NCBI RefSeq assembly: GCF_023898315.1 | Contig: NC_064621.1 | Location: 12,708,501-12,772,500, forward strand | DNA: 64,000 bases | Origin: Schistocerca nitens | Lineage: Eukaryota > Arthropoda > Insecta > Orthoptera > Acrididae | Direction of reading: 5' to 3' | Shown here: one piece after another, positions 35,714-50,215 of the stretch | Layout of the letters: every line of letters starts with the position of its first letter | Numbering within the stretch: position 1 is the stretch's first letter | Notes under the pieces: generated by a model | Database searches by the model: none | The model's input: the letters and a program-made list of their open reading frames with translations, nothing else | Told to the model about the DNA's origin: nothing | Program-made: the position numbers and the translations under genes

Positions 35714-37294
35714 AGGAAACGCTCAAAACATTCACCCTATGAAGACTCAGTTTTCTTGTACTTATGACGGCATTGTGTCTCTTATATTTAATTCCGATGC
35801 AATTTCTGTGTTTCATCATCACTGTGAAGGTCCAGGGGATACAGTAAACCTGCAGAGGTGCATGGCAATGTAAAACTGGCGACACAGAAAACGCTCAAGT
35901 CATATACAGTAGGAAGATTCAGTCTTCCTGTACTTAAGTCGGCATTGTGTCTCTTATATTTAATTCCGATGCAATTTCTGTGTTTCATCGTCAATGGGAA
36001 GGTCCAAGGGTACAGTAAACCTGCAGAGGTGCATCGGAATGTAAAACTGGTGACACAGGAAACGCTCAAAACCTACACCCTAAGAAGACTCAGTTTTCTT
36101 GTACTTAAGTCGGCATTGTGTCTCTTATATTTAATTCCGATGCAATTTCTGTGTTTCATCGTCACTGTGAAGGTCCCGGGGATACAGTAAACCTGCAGAG
36201 GTGCATCGGAAGTAAAACTGGTGACACAGGAAACGCTCAAATCATTAACAGTAGGAAGACTCAGTGTTCCTGTCCTTAAGTCATCATTGTGTCTCTTATA
36301 TTTAATTCCGATGCAATTTCTGTGTTTCATCGTCAATGGGAAGGTCGAAGTGATACAGAAAACCTGCAGAGGTGCATCGGAATGTAAAACTGGTGACACA
36401 GAAAACGCTCAAAACATAGACAGTAGGAAGACTCAGTCTTCCTGTACTTAAGTCGTCATTGTGTCTCTTGTATTTAATTCCGATGCAATTTCAGTGTTTC
36501 ATCGTCACTGTGAAGGTCCAAGGGATACAGTAAACCTGCAGAGGTGCATCGGAATGTAAAACTGATGATACAGGAAACGCTCAAAACATAGACAGTAGGA
36601 AGACTCAGTCTTCCTGTACTTGAGTCGGCAATGTGTCTCTTATATTTAATTCCGATGCAATTTCTGTGTGTCTTCGTCAATGTGAAGGTCCAAGGGATAC
36701 AGTAAACCTGCAGAGGTGCATTGGAATGTAAAACTGGTGACACAGGAAACGCTCAAAACATAGACCCTAAGAAGACTCAGTTTTCTTGTACTTAAGTCGG
36801 CAATGTGTCTCTTATATTTAATTCCGATGCAATTTCTGTGTTTCATCGTCACTGTGAAGGTCCAAGGGATACAGTAAACCTGCAGAGGTGCATCGGAATG
36901 TAAAACTGATGATACAGGAAACGCTCAAAACATACACAGTAAGAAGACTCAGCCTTCTTGTTCTTAAGTCGGCATTGTGTCTGTTATATTTACTTGCGAT
37001 GCAATTTCTGTGTTTCTTCGTCACTGTGAAGGTCCAAGGGATACAGTAAACCAGCAGAGGTGCATCGGAATGTGAAAGTGGTGACGCAGGAAACGATCAA
37101 ACATGGACAGTATGAACACTCAGTCTTCTTGTACTTATGTCGTCAGTGTGTCGTTTACATTTAATTCCGATGCAATTTCTGTGTTTCATCGTCAATGTGA
37201 AGGTCCAAGGGATACAGTAAACGTGCAGAGGTGCATCGGAATGTAAAACTGGTGACACAGGAAACGCTCAAAACATACACCCTAAGAAGACTCA

Positions 37295-40200
37295 GTCTTC
37301 CTATACTTAAGTCGGCATTTTGTCTCTTATATTTAATTCCGATGGAATTTCTGTGTTTCATCGTCAATGTGAAGGTCCAAGGGATACAGTAAACCTGCAG
37401 AGGTGCATTGGAATGTAAAACCGGTGACACAGGAAACGCTCAAAACATAGACCCAAAGAAGCCTCAGTTTTCTTGTACTTAAGTCGGCAATGTGTCCCTT
37501 ATATTTAATTCCGATGCAATTTCTGTGTTTCATCGTCAATGGGAAGGTCCAAGTGATACAGAAAACCTGCAGAGCTGCATCGGAATGTAAAACTGGTGAC
37601 ACAGGAAACGCTCAAAACATAGACAGTAGGAAGACTCAGTCTTCCTGTACTTAAGTCATCATTGTGTCTCTTGTATTTAATTCCGATGCAATTTCTGTGT
37701 TTCATCGTCACTGTGAAGGTCCAAGGGATACAGTAAACCTGCAGAGGTGCATCGGAATGTAAAACCGATGATACAGGAAACGCTCAAAACATAGACAGTA
37801 GGAAGACTCAGTCTTCCTGTACTTATGTCGGCATTGTGTCTCTTATATTTAATTCCATTGCAATTTCTGTGTTTCTTCGTCAATGTGAAGGTCCAAGGGA
37901 TACAGTAAACCTGCAGAGGTGCATTGGAATGTAAAACTGGTGACGCAGGAAACGCTCAAAACATAGACCCTAAGAAGTCTCAGTTTTCTTGTACTTAAGT
38001 CGGCAATGTGTCTCTTATATTTAATTTCGATGCAATTTCTCTGTTTCATCGCCACTGTGAAGGTCCAAGGGATACAGTAAACCTGCAGAGGTGCATCGGA
38101 ATGTAAAACTGGTGACACAGGAATCACTCAAAACATAGACTGTAAGAAGACTCAGTTTTCTTGTACTTAAGTCGTCATTGTGTCTCTTATATTTTATTTC
38201 TGATGCACTTTCTGTGTTTCATCGTACATGTGACGGTCCAAGGGATAGAGTAAACTTTCAGACGTGCATCGGAATGTAAATCTGGAGACAGAGGAAACGC
38301 TCAAAACATACACAGTAGGAAGACTCAGCCTTCTTGTACTTAAGTCGGCATTGTGTCTGTTATATTTACTTGCGATGCAATTTCTGTGTTTCATCGTCAA
38401 TGTGAAGGTCCAAGGGATACAGTAAATCAGCAGAGGTGCATCGGAATGTGAACGTGGTGACGCAGGAAACGCTCAAACATGGACAGTATGAACACTCAGT
38501 CTTCTTGTACTTATGTCGTCAGTGTGTCGTTTACATTTAATTCCGATGCAATTTCTGTGTTTCATCGTCAATGTGAAGGTCCAAGGGATACAGTAAACCT
38601 GCAGAAGTGCATCGGAATGTAAAACTGGTGACACAGGAAACGCTCAAGGCGTAGACAGCAAGAAGACTCTGTCTTCTTGTACTTAAGTCGGCAGTGTGTC
38701 TCTTATATTTAATTCCGATGCAATTTCCGTGTTTCAACGTCAATGTGAAGGTCCAAGGGATACAGTAAACCTGCAGATGTGCATCGGAATGTAAAACTGG
38801 TGACACAGAAAACGCTCAAAACATAGACAGAAAGAAGACACTTTCTTCTTGTACTTAAATCGCCATTGTTCCTCTTATATTTAATTCCGATGCAATTTCT
38901 GTGTTTCATCGTCACTGTGAAGGTCCAAGGGATACAGTAAACCTGCAGAGGTGCATCGGAACGTAAAACTGGTGACACAGGAAACGCTCAAAACATTCAC
39001 CCTATGAAGACTCAGTTTTCTTGTACTTATGACGGCATTGTGTCTCTTACATTTAATTCCGATGCAATTTCTGTGTTTCATCATCACTGTGAAGGTCCAG
39101 GGGATACAGTAAACCTGCAGAGGTGCATGGCAATGTAAAACTGGCGACACAGAAAACGCTCAAGTCATATACAGTAGGAAGATTCAGTCTTCCTGTACTT
39201 AAGTCGGCATTGTGTCTCTTATATTTAATTCCGATGCAATTTCTGTGTTTCATCGTCAATGGGAAGGTCCAAGGGTACAGTAAACCTGCAGAGGTGCATC
39301 GGAATGTAAAACTGGTGACACAGGAAACGCTCAAAACCTACACCCTAAGAAGACTCAGTTTTCTTGTACTTAAGTCGGCATTGTGTCTCTTATATTTAAT
39401 TCCGATGCAATTTCTGTGTTTCATCGTCATTGTGAAGGTCCCGGGGATACAGTAAACCTGCAGAGGTGCATCGGAAGTAAAACTGGTGACACAGGAAACG
39501 CTCAAATCATTAACAGTAGGAAGACTCAGTGTTCCTGTCCTTAAGTCATCATTGTGTCTCTTATATTTAATTCCGATGCAATTTCTGTGTTTCATCGTCA
39601 ATGGGAAGGTCGAAGTGATACAGAAAACCTGCAGAGGTGCATCGGAATGTAAAACTGGTGACACAGAAAACGCTCAAAACACAGACAGTAGGAAGACTCA
39701 GTCTTCCTGTACTTAAGTCATCATTGTGTCTCTTGTATTTAATTCCGATGCAATTTCAGTGTTTCATCGTCACTGTGAAGGTCCAAGGGATACAGTAAAC
39801 CTGCAGAGGTGCATCAGAATGTAAAACTGATGATACAGGAAACGCTCAAAACATAGACAGTAGGAAGACTCAGTCTTCCTGTACTTGACTCGGCATTGTG
39901 TCTCTTATATTTAATTCCGATGCAATTTCTGTGTGTCTTCGTCAATGTGAAGGTCCAAAGGATACAGTAAACCTGCAGAGGTGCATTGGAATGTAAAACT
40001 GGTGACACAGGAAACGCTCAAAACATAGACCCTAAGAAGACTCAGTTTTCTTGTACTTAGGTCGGCAATGTGTCTCTTATATTTAATTCCGATGCAATTT
40101 CTGTGTTTCATCGTCACTGTGAAGGTCCAAGGGATACAGTAAACCTGCAGAGGTGCATCGGAATGTAAAACTGATGATACAGGAAACGCTCAAAACATAC

Positions 40201-40559
40201 ACAGTAAGAAGACTCAGCCTTCTTGTTCTTAAGTCGGCATTGTGTCTGTTATATTTACTTGCGATGCAATTTCTGTGTTTCTTCGTCAATGTGAAGGTCC
40301 AAGGGATACAGTAAACCAGCAGAGGTGCATCGGAATGTGAAAGTGGTGACGCAGGAAACGATCAAACATGGACAGTATGAACACTCAGTCTTCTTGTACT
40401 TATGTCGTCAGTGTGTCGTTTACATTTAATTCCGATGCAATTTCTGTGTTTCATCGTCAATGTGAAGGTCCAAGGGATACAGTAAACGTGCAGAGGTGCA
40501 TCGGAATGTAAAACTGGTGACACAGGAAACGCTCAAAACATACACCCTAAGAAGACTCA
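37295..40559. repeat. 19-mer higher-order repeat, copy 2 of an adjacent pair
   Basis: Directly adjoins copy 1. At the join (37,275-37,310) a b-type left half (caccctaagaagactcag) is fused to the a-type right half that opens the unit (tcttcctatacttaag). Copy 1 opens with tcttcctatactaag, one base shorter. At the far end, b-type sequence continues normally (ttttcttgtacttaagtc at 40,561), so the recombination point lies inside the dyad. Confidence 0.92.
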
Positions 40560-42299
40560 GTTTTCTTGTACTTAAGTCAGCATTGTGTCTCTTATATTTA
40601 ATTCCGATGCAATTTCTGTGTTTCATCGTCACTGCGAAGGTCCAGGGGATACAGTAAACCTGCAGAGGTGCATCGGAATGTAAAACTGGTGACACAGGAA
40701 ACGCTCAAAACATACACCTTAAGAAGACTCAGTTTTCTTGTACTTAAGTCGGCATTGTTACTCTTATATTTAATTCCGATGCAATTTCTGTGTTTCATCG
40801 TCACTGTGAAGGTCAAGGGGATACAGTAAACCTGCAGAGGTGCATCGGAATGTAAAACTGGTGACACAGGAAACGCTCAAATCATTAACAGTAGGAAGAC
40901 TCAGTGTGCCTGTCCTTAAGTCATCATTGTGTCTCTTGTATTTAATTCCGATGCAATTTCTGTGTTTCATCGTCACTGTGAGGGTCCAAGGGATACAGTA
41001 AACCTGCAGAGGTGCATCGGAATGTAAAACTGGTGACACAGGAAACGCTCAAAACATAGACAGTAGGAAGACTTAGTCTTCCTGTACTTAAGTCGGCATT
41101 GTGTCCCTTATATTTATTTCTGATGCACTTTCTGGGCTTCATCGTACATGGGACGGTCCAAGGGATACAGTAAACTTTCAGACGTGCATCGGAATGTAAA
41201 ACTGGAGACAGAGGAAACCCTCAAAACATACACAGTAAGAAGACTCAGCCTTCTTGTATTTAAGTCGGCATTGTGTCTGTTATATTTACTTGCGATGCAA
41301 TATCTGTGTTTCATCGTCAATGTGAAAGTCCAAGGATTACAGTAAACCTGCAGAGGTGCATCGGAATGTGAAACTGTTGATACAGGAAACGCTCAAAACA
41401 TAGACAGTAGGAAGACTCAGACTTCCTGTACTTAAGTCGGCATTGTGTCTCTTATATTTAATTCCGATGCAATTTCTTTGTTTCTTCGTCAATGTGAAGG
41501 TCGAAGGGATACAGTAAACCTGCAGAGGTGCATCGCAATGTAAAACTGGTGACACAGGAAATACTCAAAACATAGACCCTAAGAAGACTCAGTTTTCTTG
41601 TACTTAAGTCGGCAATGTGTCTCTTATATTTAATTCAGATGCAATTTCTGTGTTTCATCGTCACTGTGAAGGTCCAAGGGATACAGTAAACTTGCAGAGG
41701 TGCATCGGAATGTAAAACTGGTGACACAGGAATCACTCAAAACATAGACGGTAAGAAGACTCAGTTTTCTTGTACTTAAGTCGGCATTGTGTCTCTTATA
41801 TTTATTTCTGATTCACTTTCTGTGTTTCATCGTACATGTGACGGTCCAAGGGATACAGTAAACTTTCAGACGTGCATCGGAATGTAAAACTGGTGACACA
41901 GGAAACGCTCAAGGCGTAGACAGCAAGAAGACTCTGTCTTCTTGTACTTAAGTCGGCAGTGTGTCCCTTATATTTAATTCCGATGCAATTTCCGTGTTTC
42001 AACGTCAATGTGAAGGACCAAGGGATACAGTAATCCTGCAGATGTGCATCGGAATGTAAAACTGGTGACACAGGAAGCGCTCAAAACATAGACCCTAAAA
42101 GACTCAGTTTTCTTGTACTTAAGTCGGCATTGTGTCTCTTATATTTAATTCCGATGCAATTTCAGTGTTTCATTGTCACTGTAAGGGTCCAAGGGATACA
42201 GTAAACCTGCAGAGGTGCATCGGAATGTAAAACTGAAGATACCGGAAACGCTCAAAACATAGACAGTAGGAAGACTCAGTCTTCCTGTACTTAAGTCGG
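40560..42299. repeat. Mosaic satellite segment with left-side affinities
   Basis: About ten monomers. ~40,690-41,100 resembles 24,890-25,290. The j-f pair at ~41,110-41,290 and the j-d run at ~41,735-42,060 resemble 25.3 and 25.8 kb. It is therefore a block of left-half type embedded in right-half repeats. Confidence 0.78.
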
Positions 42300-45200
42300 C
42301 ATTGTGTCTCTTATATTTAATTCCGATGGAATTTCTGTGTTTCTTCGTCAATGTGAAGGTCCAAGGGATACAGTAAACCTGCAGAGGTGCATTGGAATGT
42401 AAAACCGGTGACACAGGAAACGCTCAAAACATAGACACTAAGAAGCCTCAGTTTTCTTGTACTTAAGTTGGCAATGTGTCCCTTATATTTAATTCCGATG
42501 CAATTTCTGTGTTTCATCGTCAATGGGAAGGTCCAAGTGATACAGAAAACCTGCAGAGCTGCATCGGAATGTAAAACTGGTGACACAGGAAACGCTCAAA
42601 ACATAGACAGTAGGAAGACTCAGTCTTCCTGTACTTAAGTCATCATTGTGTCTCTTGTATTTAATTCCGATGCAATTTCTGTGTTTCATCGTCACTGTGA
42701 AGGTCCAAGGGATACAGTAAACCTGCAGAGGTGCATCGGAACGTAAAACTGGTGACACAGGAAACGCTCAAAACATAGACAGTAGGAAGACTCAGTCTTC
42801 CTGTACTTATGTCGGCATTGTGTCTCTTATATTTAATTCCATTGCAATTTCTGTGTTTCTTCGTCAATGTGAAGGTCCAAGGGATACAGTAAACCTGCAG
42901 AGGTGCATTGGAATGTAAAACTGGTGACACAGGAAACGCTGAAAACATAGACCCTAAGAAGACTCAGTTTTCTTGTACTTAAGTCGGCAATGTGTCTCTT
43001 ATATTTAATCTCGATGCAATTTCTCTGTTTCATCGCCACTGTGAAGGTCCAAGGGACACAGAAAACCTGCAGAGGTGCATGGCAATGTAAAACTGGCGAC
43101 ACAGAAAACGCTCAAAACATATACAGTAGGAAGATTCAGTCTTCCTGTACTTAAGTCGGCATTGTGTCTCTTATATTTAATTCCGATGCAATTTCTGTGT
43201 TTCATCGTCAATGGGAAGGTTCAAGGGATACAGTAAACCAGCAGAGGTGCATCGGAATGGGAAAGTGGTGACGCAGGAAACGCTCAAACATGGACAGTAT
43301 GAACACTCAGTCTTCTTGTACTTATGTCGTCAGTGTGTCGTTTACATTTAATTCCGATGCAATTTCTGTGTTTCATCGTCAATGTGAAGGTCCAACGGAT
43401 ACAGAAAACCTGCAGAAATGCATCGGAAAGTAAAACTGGTGACACAGGAAACGCTCAAGGCGTAGACAGCAAGAAGACTCTGTCTTCTTGTACTTAAGTC
43501 GGCAGTGTGTCTCTTATATTTAATTCCGATGCAATTTCCGTGTTTCAACGTCAATGTGAAGGTCCAAGGGATACAGTAAACCTGCAGATGTGCATCGGAA
43601 TGTAAAACTGGTGACACAGAAAACGCTCAAAACATAGACAGAAAGAAGACACTTTCTTCTTGTACTTAAATCGCCATTGTGCCTCTTATTTTTAATTCCG
43701 ATGCAATTTCTGTGTTTCATCGTCACTGTGAAGGTCCAAGGGATACAGTAAACCTGCAGAGGTGCATCGGAATGTAAAACTGGTGACACAGGAAACGCTC
43801 AAAACATACACCCTATGAAGACTCAGTTTTCTTGTACTTATGACGGCATTGTGTCTCTTATATTTAGTTCCGATGAAATTTCTGTGTTTCATCGTCACTG
43901 TGAAGGTCCAGGGGATACAGTAAACCTGCAGAGGTGCATGGCAATGTAAAACTGGCGACACAGAAAACGCTCAAAACATATACAGTCGGAAGATTCAGTC
44001 TTCCTGTACTTAAGTCGGCATTGTGTCTCTTATATTTAATTCCGATGCAATTTCTGTGTTTCATCGTCAATGGGAAGGTCCAAGGGTACAGTAAACTTGC
44101 AGAGGTGCATCGGAATGTAAAACTGGTGACACAGGAAACGCTCAAAACCTACACCCTAAGAAGACTCAGTTTTCTTGTACTTAAGTCGGCATTGTGTCTC
44201 TTATATTTAATTCCGATGCAATTTCTGTGTTTCATCGTCACTGTGAAGGTCCCGGGGATACAGTAAACCTGCAGAGGTGCATCGGAATGTAAAACTGGTG
44301 ACACAGGAAACGCTCAAAACATAGACAGTAGGAAGACTCAGTCTTCCTGTACTTAAGTCATCATTGTGTCTGTTGTATTTAATTCCGATGCAATTTCTGT
44401 GTTTCATCGTCAATGGGAAGGTCCAAGTGATACAGTAAACCTGCAGATGTGCATCGGAATGTAAAACTGGTGACACAGAAAACGCTCAAAACATAGACAG
44501 AAAGAAGACACTTTCTTCTTGTACTTAAATCGCCATTGTGCCTCTTATTTTTAATTCCGATGCAATTTCTGTGTTTCATCGTCACTGTGAAGGTCCAAGG
44601 GATACAGTAAACCTGCAGAGGTGCATCGGAATGTAAAACCGATGATACAGGAAACGCTCAAAACATAGACAGTAGGAAGACTCAGTCTTCCTGTACTTAT
44701 GTCGGCATTGTGTCTCTTATATTTAATTCCATTGTAATTTCTGTGTTTCTTCGTCAATGTGAAGGTCCAAGGCATACAGTAAACCTGCAGAGGTGCATTG
44801 GAATGTAAAACTGGTGACACAGGAAACGCTGAAAACATAGACCCTAAGAAGACTCTGTTTTCTTGTACTTAAGTCGGCAATGTGTCTCTTATATTTAATG
44901 TCGATGCAATTTCTCTGTTTCATCGCCACTGTGAAGGTCCAAGGGACACAGAAAACCTGCAGAGGTGCATCGGAATGTAAAACTGGTGACACAGGAATCA
45001 CTCAAAACATAGACTGTAAGAAGACTCAGTTTTCTTGTACTTAAGTCGGCATTGTGTCTCTTATATTTATTTCTGATGCACTTTCTGTGTTTCTTCGTAC
45101 ATGTGACGGTCCAAGGGATAGAGTAAACCTGCAGAAGTGCATCGGAATGTAAAACTGGTGACACAGCAAACGCTCAAGGCGTAGACAGCAAGAAGACTCT

Positions 45201-46300
45201 GTCTTCTTGTACTTAAGTCGGCAGTGTGTCTCTTATATTTAATTCCGATGCAATTTCCGTGTTTCAACGTCAATGTGAAGGTCCAAGGGATACAGTAAAC
45301 CTGCAGATGTGCATCGGAATGTAAAACTGGTGACACAGAATACGCTCAAAACATAGACAGAAAGAAGACACTTTCTTCTTGTACTTAAATCGCCATTGTG
45401 CCTCTTATATTTAATTCCGATGCAGTTTCTGTGTTTCATCGTCACTGTGAAGGTCCAAGGGATACAGTAAACCTGCAGAGGTGCATCGGAATGTAAAACT
45501 GGTGACACAGGAAACGCTCAAATCATACACCCTATGAAGACTCAGTTTTCTTGTACTTATGACGGCATTGTGTCTCTTATATTTAGTTCCGATGCAATTT
45601 CTGTGTTTCATCGTCACTGTGAAGGTCCAGGGGATACAGTAAACCTGCAGAGGTGCATCGGAATGTAAAACTGGTGACACAGGAAACGCTCAAAACATAG
45701 ACAGTAGGAAGACTCAGTCTTCCTGTACTTAAGTCATCATTGTGTCTCTTGTATTTAATTCCGATGCAATTTCTGTGTTTCATCGTCACTGTGAAGGTCA
45801 AATGGATACAGTAAACCTGCAGAGGTGCATCGGAATGTAAAACCGATGATACAGGAAACGCTCAAAACGTAGGCAGTAGGAAGACTCAGTCTTCCTGTAC
45901 TTATGTCGGCATTGTGTCTCTTATATTTAATTCCATTGCAATTTCTGTGTTTCTTCGTCAATGTGAAGGTCCAAGGGATACAGTAAACCTGCAGAGGTGC
46001 ATTGGAATGTAAAACTGGTGACACAGGAAACGCTCAAAACATAGACCCTGAGAAGACTCAGTTTTCTTGTACTTAAGTCGGCAATGTGTCTCTTATATTT
46101 AATTTCGATGCAATTTCTCTGTTTCATCGCCACTGTGAAGGTCCAAGGGATACAGTAAACCTGCAGAGGTGCATCGGAATGTAAAACTGGTGACACAGGA
46201 ATCACTCAAAACATAGACGGTAAGAAGACTCAGTTTTCTTGTACTTAAGTCGGCATTGTGTCTCTTATATTTATTTCTGATGCACTTTCTGTGTTTCATC
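42300..46300. repeat. Rearranged derivatives of the 19-mer HOR
   Basis: ~42,300-43,070 matches 37,316-38,086 (29-monomer spacing), and ~43,240-44,200 matches 38,429-39,390 (28-monomer spacing). The change of offset means one monomer was lost where copy 2 has its j-f pair. ~44,551-45,680 repeats 42,661-43,960 with an 11- then 10-monomer offset, and ~45,927-46,300 repeats 44,723-45,100 at seven monomers. Satellite only. Confidence 0.8.
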
Positions 46301-49300
46301 GTACATGGTACGGTCCAAGGGATAGAGTAAACTTTCAGACGTGCATCGGAATGTAAAACTGGAGACAGAGGAAACGCTCAAAACATACACAGTAGGAAGG
46401 CTCAGCCTTCTTGTACTTAAGTCGGCATTGTGTCGTTATATTTACTTGCGATGCAATTTCTGTGTTTCATCGTCAATGTGAAGGTCCAAGGGATACAGAA
46501 AACCAGCAGAGGTGCATCGGAATGTGAAAGTGGTGACGCAGGAAACGCTCAAACATGGACAGTATGAACACTCAGTCTTCTTGTACTTATGTCGTCAGCG
46601 TGTCGTTTACATTTAATTCCGATGCAATTTCCGTGTTTCAACGTCAATGTGAAGGTCCAAGGGATACAGTAAACCTGCAGATGTGCATCGGAATGTAAAA
46701 CTGGTGACACATAAAACGCTCAAACATAGACAGAAAGAAGACACTTTCTTCTTGTACTTAAATCGCCATTGTGCCTCTTATATTTAATTCCGATGCAATT
46801 TCTGTGTTTCATCGTCACTGTGAAGGTCCAGGGGATACAGTAAACCTGCAGAGGTGCATCGGAATGTAAAACTGGTGACACAGGAACGCTCAAAACATAC
46901 ACCCTATGAAGACTCAGTTTTCTTGTACTTATGACGGCATTGTGTCTCTTATATTTAATTCCGATGCAATTTCTGTGTTTCATCGTCACTGTGAAGGTCC
47001 AGGGGATACAGTAAACCTGCAGAGGTGCATGGCAATGTAAAACTGGCGACACAGAAAACGCTCAAAACATATACAGTAGGAAGATTCAGTCTTCCTGTAC
47101 TTAAGTCGGCATTGTGTCTCTTATATTTAATTCCGATGCAATTTCTGTGTTTCATCGTCACTGTGAAGGTCCCGGGGATACAGTAAACCTGCAGAGGTGC
47201 ATCGGAAGTAAAACTGGTGACACAGGCAACGCTCAAATCATTAACAGTAGGAAGACTCAGTGTTCCTGTCTTTAAGTCATCATTGTGTCTCTTATATTTA
47301 ATTCCGATGCAATTTCTGTGTTTCATCGTCAATGGGAAGGTCGAAGTGATACAGAACACCTGCAGAGGTGCATCGGAATGTAAAACTGGTGACACAGGAA
47401 ACGCTCAAAACATATACAGTAGGAAGACTCAGTCTTCCTGTACTTAAGTCATCATTGTGTCTCTTGTATTTAATTCCAATGCAATTTCTGTGTTTCATCG
47501 TCACTGTGAAGGTCCAAGGGATACAGTAAACCTGCAGAGGTGCATCGGAATGTAAAACTGATGATACAGGAAACGCTCAAAACATAGACAGTAGGAAGAC
47601 TCAGTCTTCCTGTACTTGAGTCGGCATTGTGTCTCTTATATTTAATTCCGATGCAATTTCTGTGTTTCTTCGTCAATGTGAAGGTCCATGGGATACAGTA
47701 AACCTGCAGAGGTGCATTGGAATGTAAAACTGGTGACACAGGAAACGCTCAAAACATAGACCCTAAGAAGACTCAGTTTTCTTGTACTTAAGTCGGCAAT
47801 GTGTCTCTTATATTTAATTCCGATGCAATTTCTGTGTTTCATCGTCACTGTGAAGGTCCAAGGGATACAGTAAACCTGCAGAGGTGCATCGGAATGTAAA
47901 ACTGATGATACAGGAAACGCTCAAAACATACACAGTAAGAAGACTCAGCCTTCTTGTACTTAAGTCGGCATTGTGCCCCTTATATTTAATTCCGATGCAA
48001 TTTCTGTGTTTCATCGTCACTGTGAAGGTCCAAGGGATACAGTAAACCTGCAGATGTGCATCGGAATGTAAAACTGGTGACACAGAAAACGCTCAAAGCA
48101 TAGACAGAAAGAAGACACTTTCTTCTTGTACTTAAATCGCCATTGTGCCCTTATATTTAATTCCGATGCAATTTCTGTGTTTCATCGTCACTGTGAAGGT
48201 CCAAGGGATACAATAAGACCTGCAGAGGTGCATCGGAATGTAAAACTGGTGATACAGGAAACGTTCAAAACATAGACAGTGGGAAGACTCAGTCTGCCTG
48301 TACTTAAGTCGAAATTGTGTCTCTTATATTTAATTCCGATGCAATTTCTGTGTTTCATCGTCAATGGGAAGGTCCAAGGGATACAGTAAACCTGCAGAGG
48401 TGCATCGGAATGTAAAACTGGTGACACAGGAAGCGCTCAAAACATAGACCCTAAAAGACTCAGTTTTCTTGTACTTAAGTCGGCATTGTGTCTCTTATAT
48501 TTAATTTCGATGCAATTTCTCTGTTTCATCGCCACTGTGAAGGTCCAAGGGATACAGTAAACCTGCAGAGGTGCATCGGAATGTAAAACTGGTGACACAG
48601 GAATTACTCAAAACATAGACTATAAGAAGACTCAGTTTTCTTGTACATAAGTCGGCATTGTGTCTCTTATATTTATTTCTGATGCACTTTCTGTGTTTCA
48701 TCGTACATGTGACCGTCCAAGGGATAGAGTAAACTTTCAGACGTGCATCGGAATTTAAAACTGGAGACAGAAGAAACGCTCAAAACATACACAGTAGGAA
48801 GACTCAGCCTTCTTATACTTAAGTCGGCATTGTGTCTGTTATATTTACTTGCGATGCAATTTCTGTGTTTCATCGTCAATGTGAAGGTCCAAGGGATACA
48901 GTAAACCAGCAGAGGTGCATCGGAATGTGAAAGTGGTGACGCAGGAAACGCTCAAACATGGACAGTATGAACACTCAGTCTTCTTGTACTTATGTCGTCA
49001 GTGTGTCGTTTACATTTAATTCCGATGCAATTTCTCTGTTTCATCGTCAATGTGAAGGTCCAAGGGATACAGTAAACCTGCAGATGTGCATCGGAATGTA
49101 AAACGGGTGACACAGAAAACGCTCAAAACATAGACAGAAAGAAGACACTTTCTTCTTGTACTTAAATCGCCATTGTGCCTCTTATATTTAATTCCGATGC
49201 AATTTCTGTGTTTCATCGTCAATGGGAAGGTCGAAGTGATACAGAAAACCTGCAGAGGTGCATCGGAATGTAAAACTGGTGACACAGGAAACGCTCAAAA

Positions 49301-49525
49301 CATAGACAGTAGGAAGACTCAGTCTTCCTGTACTTAAGTCATCATTGTGTCTCTTGTATTTAATTCCGATGCAATTTCTGTGTTTCATCGTCACTGTGAA
49401 GGTCCAAGGGATACAGTAAACCTGCAGAGGTGCATCGGAATGTAAAACTGATGATACAGGAAACGCTCAAAACATAGACAGTAGGAAGACTCGGTCTTCC
49501 TGTACTTGAGTCGGCATTGTGTCTC
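46301..49525. repeat. Mosaic satellite segment
   Basis: About 19 monomers. g at ~46,563 and ~48,966 are followed directly by e, without d. Near 46,615 a g-type boundary is fused to a d-type interior (atttccgtgtttcaacg), so the missing d was lost by exchange. ~46,795-47,650 resembles the cassette at 35.6-36.6 kb. Small deletions include tgtcgttatattt at ~46,432 and caggaacgctc at ~46,883. Confidence 0.8.
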
Positions 49526-49529
49526 TTAT

Positions 49530-50215
49530 ATTTAATTCCGATGCAATTTCTGTGTTTCTTCGTCAATGTGAAGGTCCAAGGGATACAGTAAACCTGCAGA
49601 TGTGCATCGGAATGTAAAACTGGTGACACAGAAAACGCTCAAAACAAAGACAGAAAGAAGACACTTTCTTCTTGTACTTAAATCGCCATTGTGCCTCTTA
49701 TATTTAATTCCGATGCAATTTCTGTGTTTCATCGTCACTGTGAAGGTCCAAGGGATACAGTAAACCTGCAGAGGTGCATCGGAATGTAAAACTGGTGACA
49801 CAGGAACGCTCAAAACATACACCCTATGAAGACTCAGTTTTCTTGTACTTATGATTGCATTGTGTCTCTTATATTTAATTCCGATGCAATTTCTGTGTTT
49901 CATCGTCACTGTGAAAGTCCAGGGGATACAGTAAACCTGCAGAGGTGCATGGCAATGTAAAACTGGCGATACAGAAAACGCTCAAAACATATACAGTAGG
50001 AAGATTCAGTCTTCCAGTACTTAAGTCGGCATTGTGTCTCTTATATTTAATTCCGATGCAATTTCTGTGTTTCATCGTCAATGGGAAGGTCCAAGGGTAC
50101 AGTAAACCTGCAGAGGTGCATCGGAATGTAAAACTGGTGACACAGGAAACGCTCAAAACCTACACCCTAAGAAGACTCAGTTTTCTTGTACTTAAGTCGG
50201 CATTGTGTCTCTTAT
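49530..50215. repeat. Four-monomer tandem duplication, copy 1
   Basis: Offset 686 bp (four monomers) from copy 2; order e, b', a', b. Shared features include caggaacgctc (one-base deletion), gtgcatggcaatg, aagattcag and aaacctacaccc. Within copy 1, aaaacaaagacag replaces aaaacatagacag. Confidence 0.88.

Larger units (their letters stand above)
34028..37294. repeat. 19-mer higher-order repeat, copy 1 of an adjacent pair
   Basis: A full 19-monomer unit of about 3,265 bp followed directly by a second copy. Except for the tract 34,341-34,585, the two copies agree closely along their length. Order includes b, a, j-f, the ttccattgc monomer, the tcgccactg monomer, j, f, g, d, e, b', a', b, c, a, a, b, f-like and g. 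The unit ends inside a dyad at ~37,290. Confidence 0.93.
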
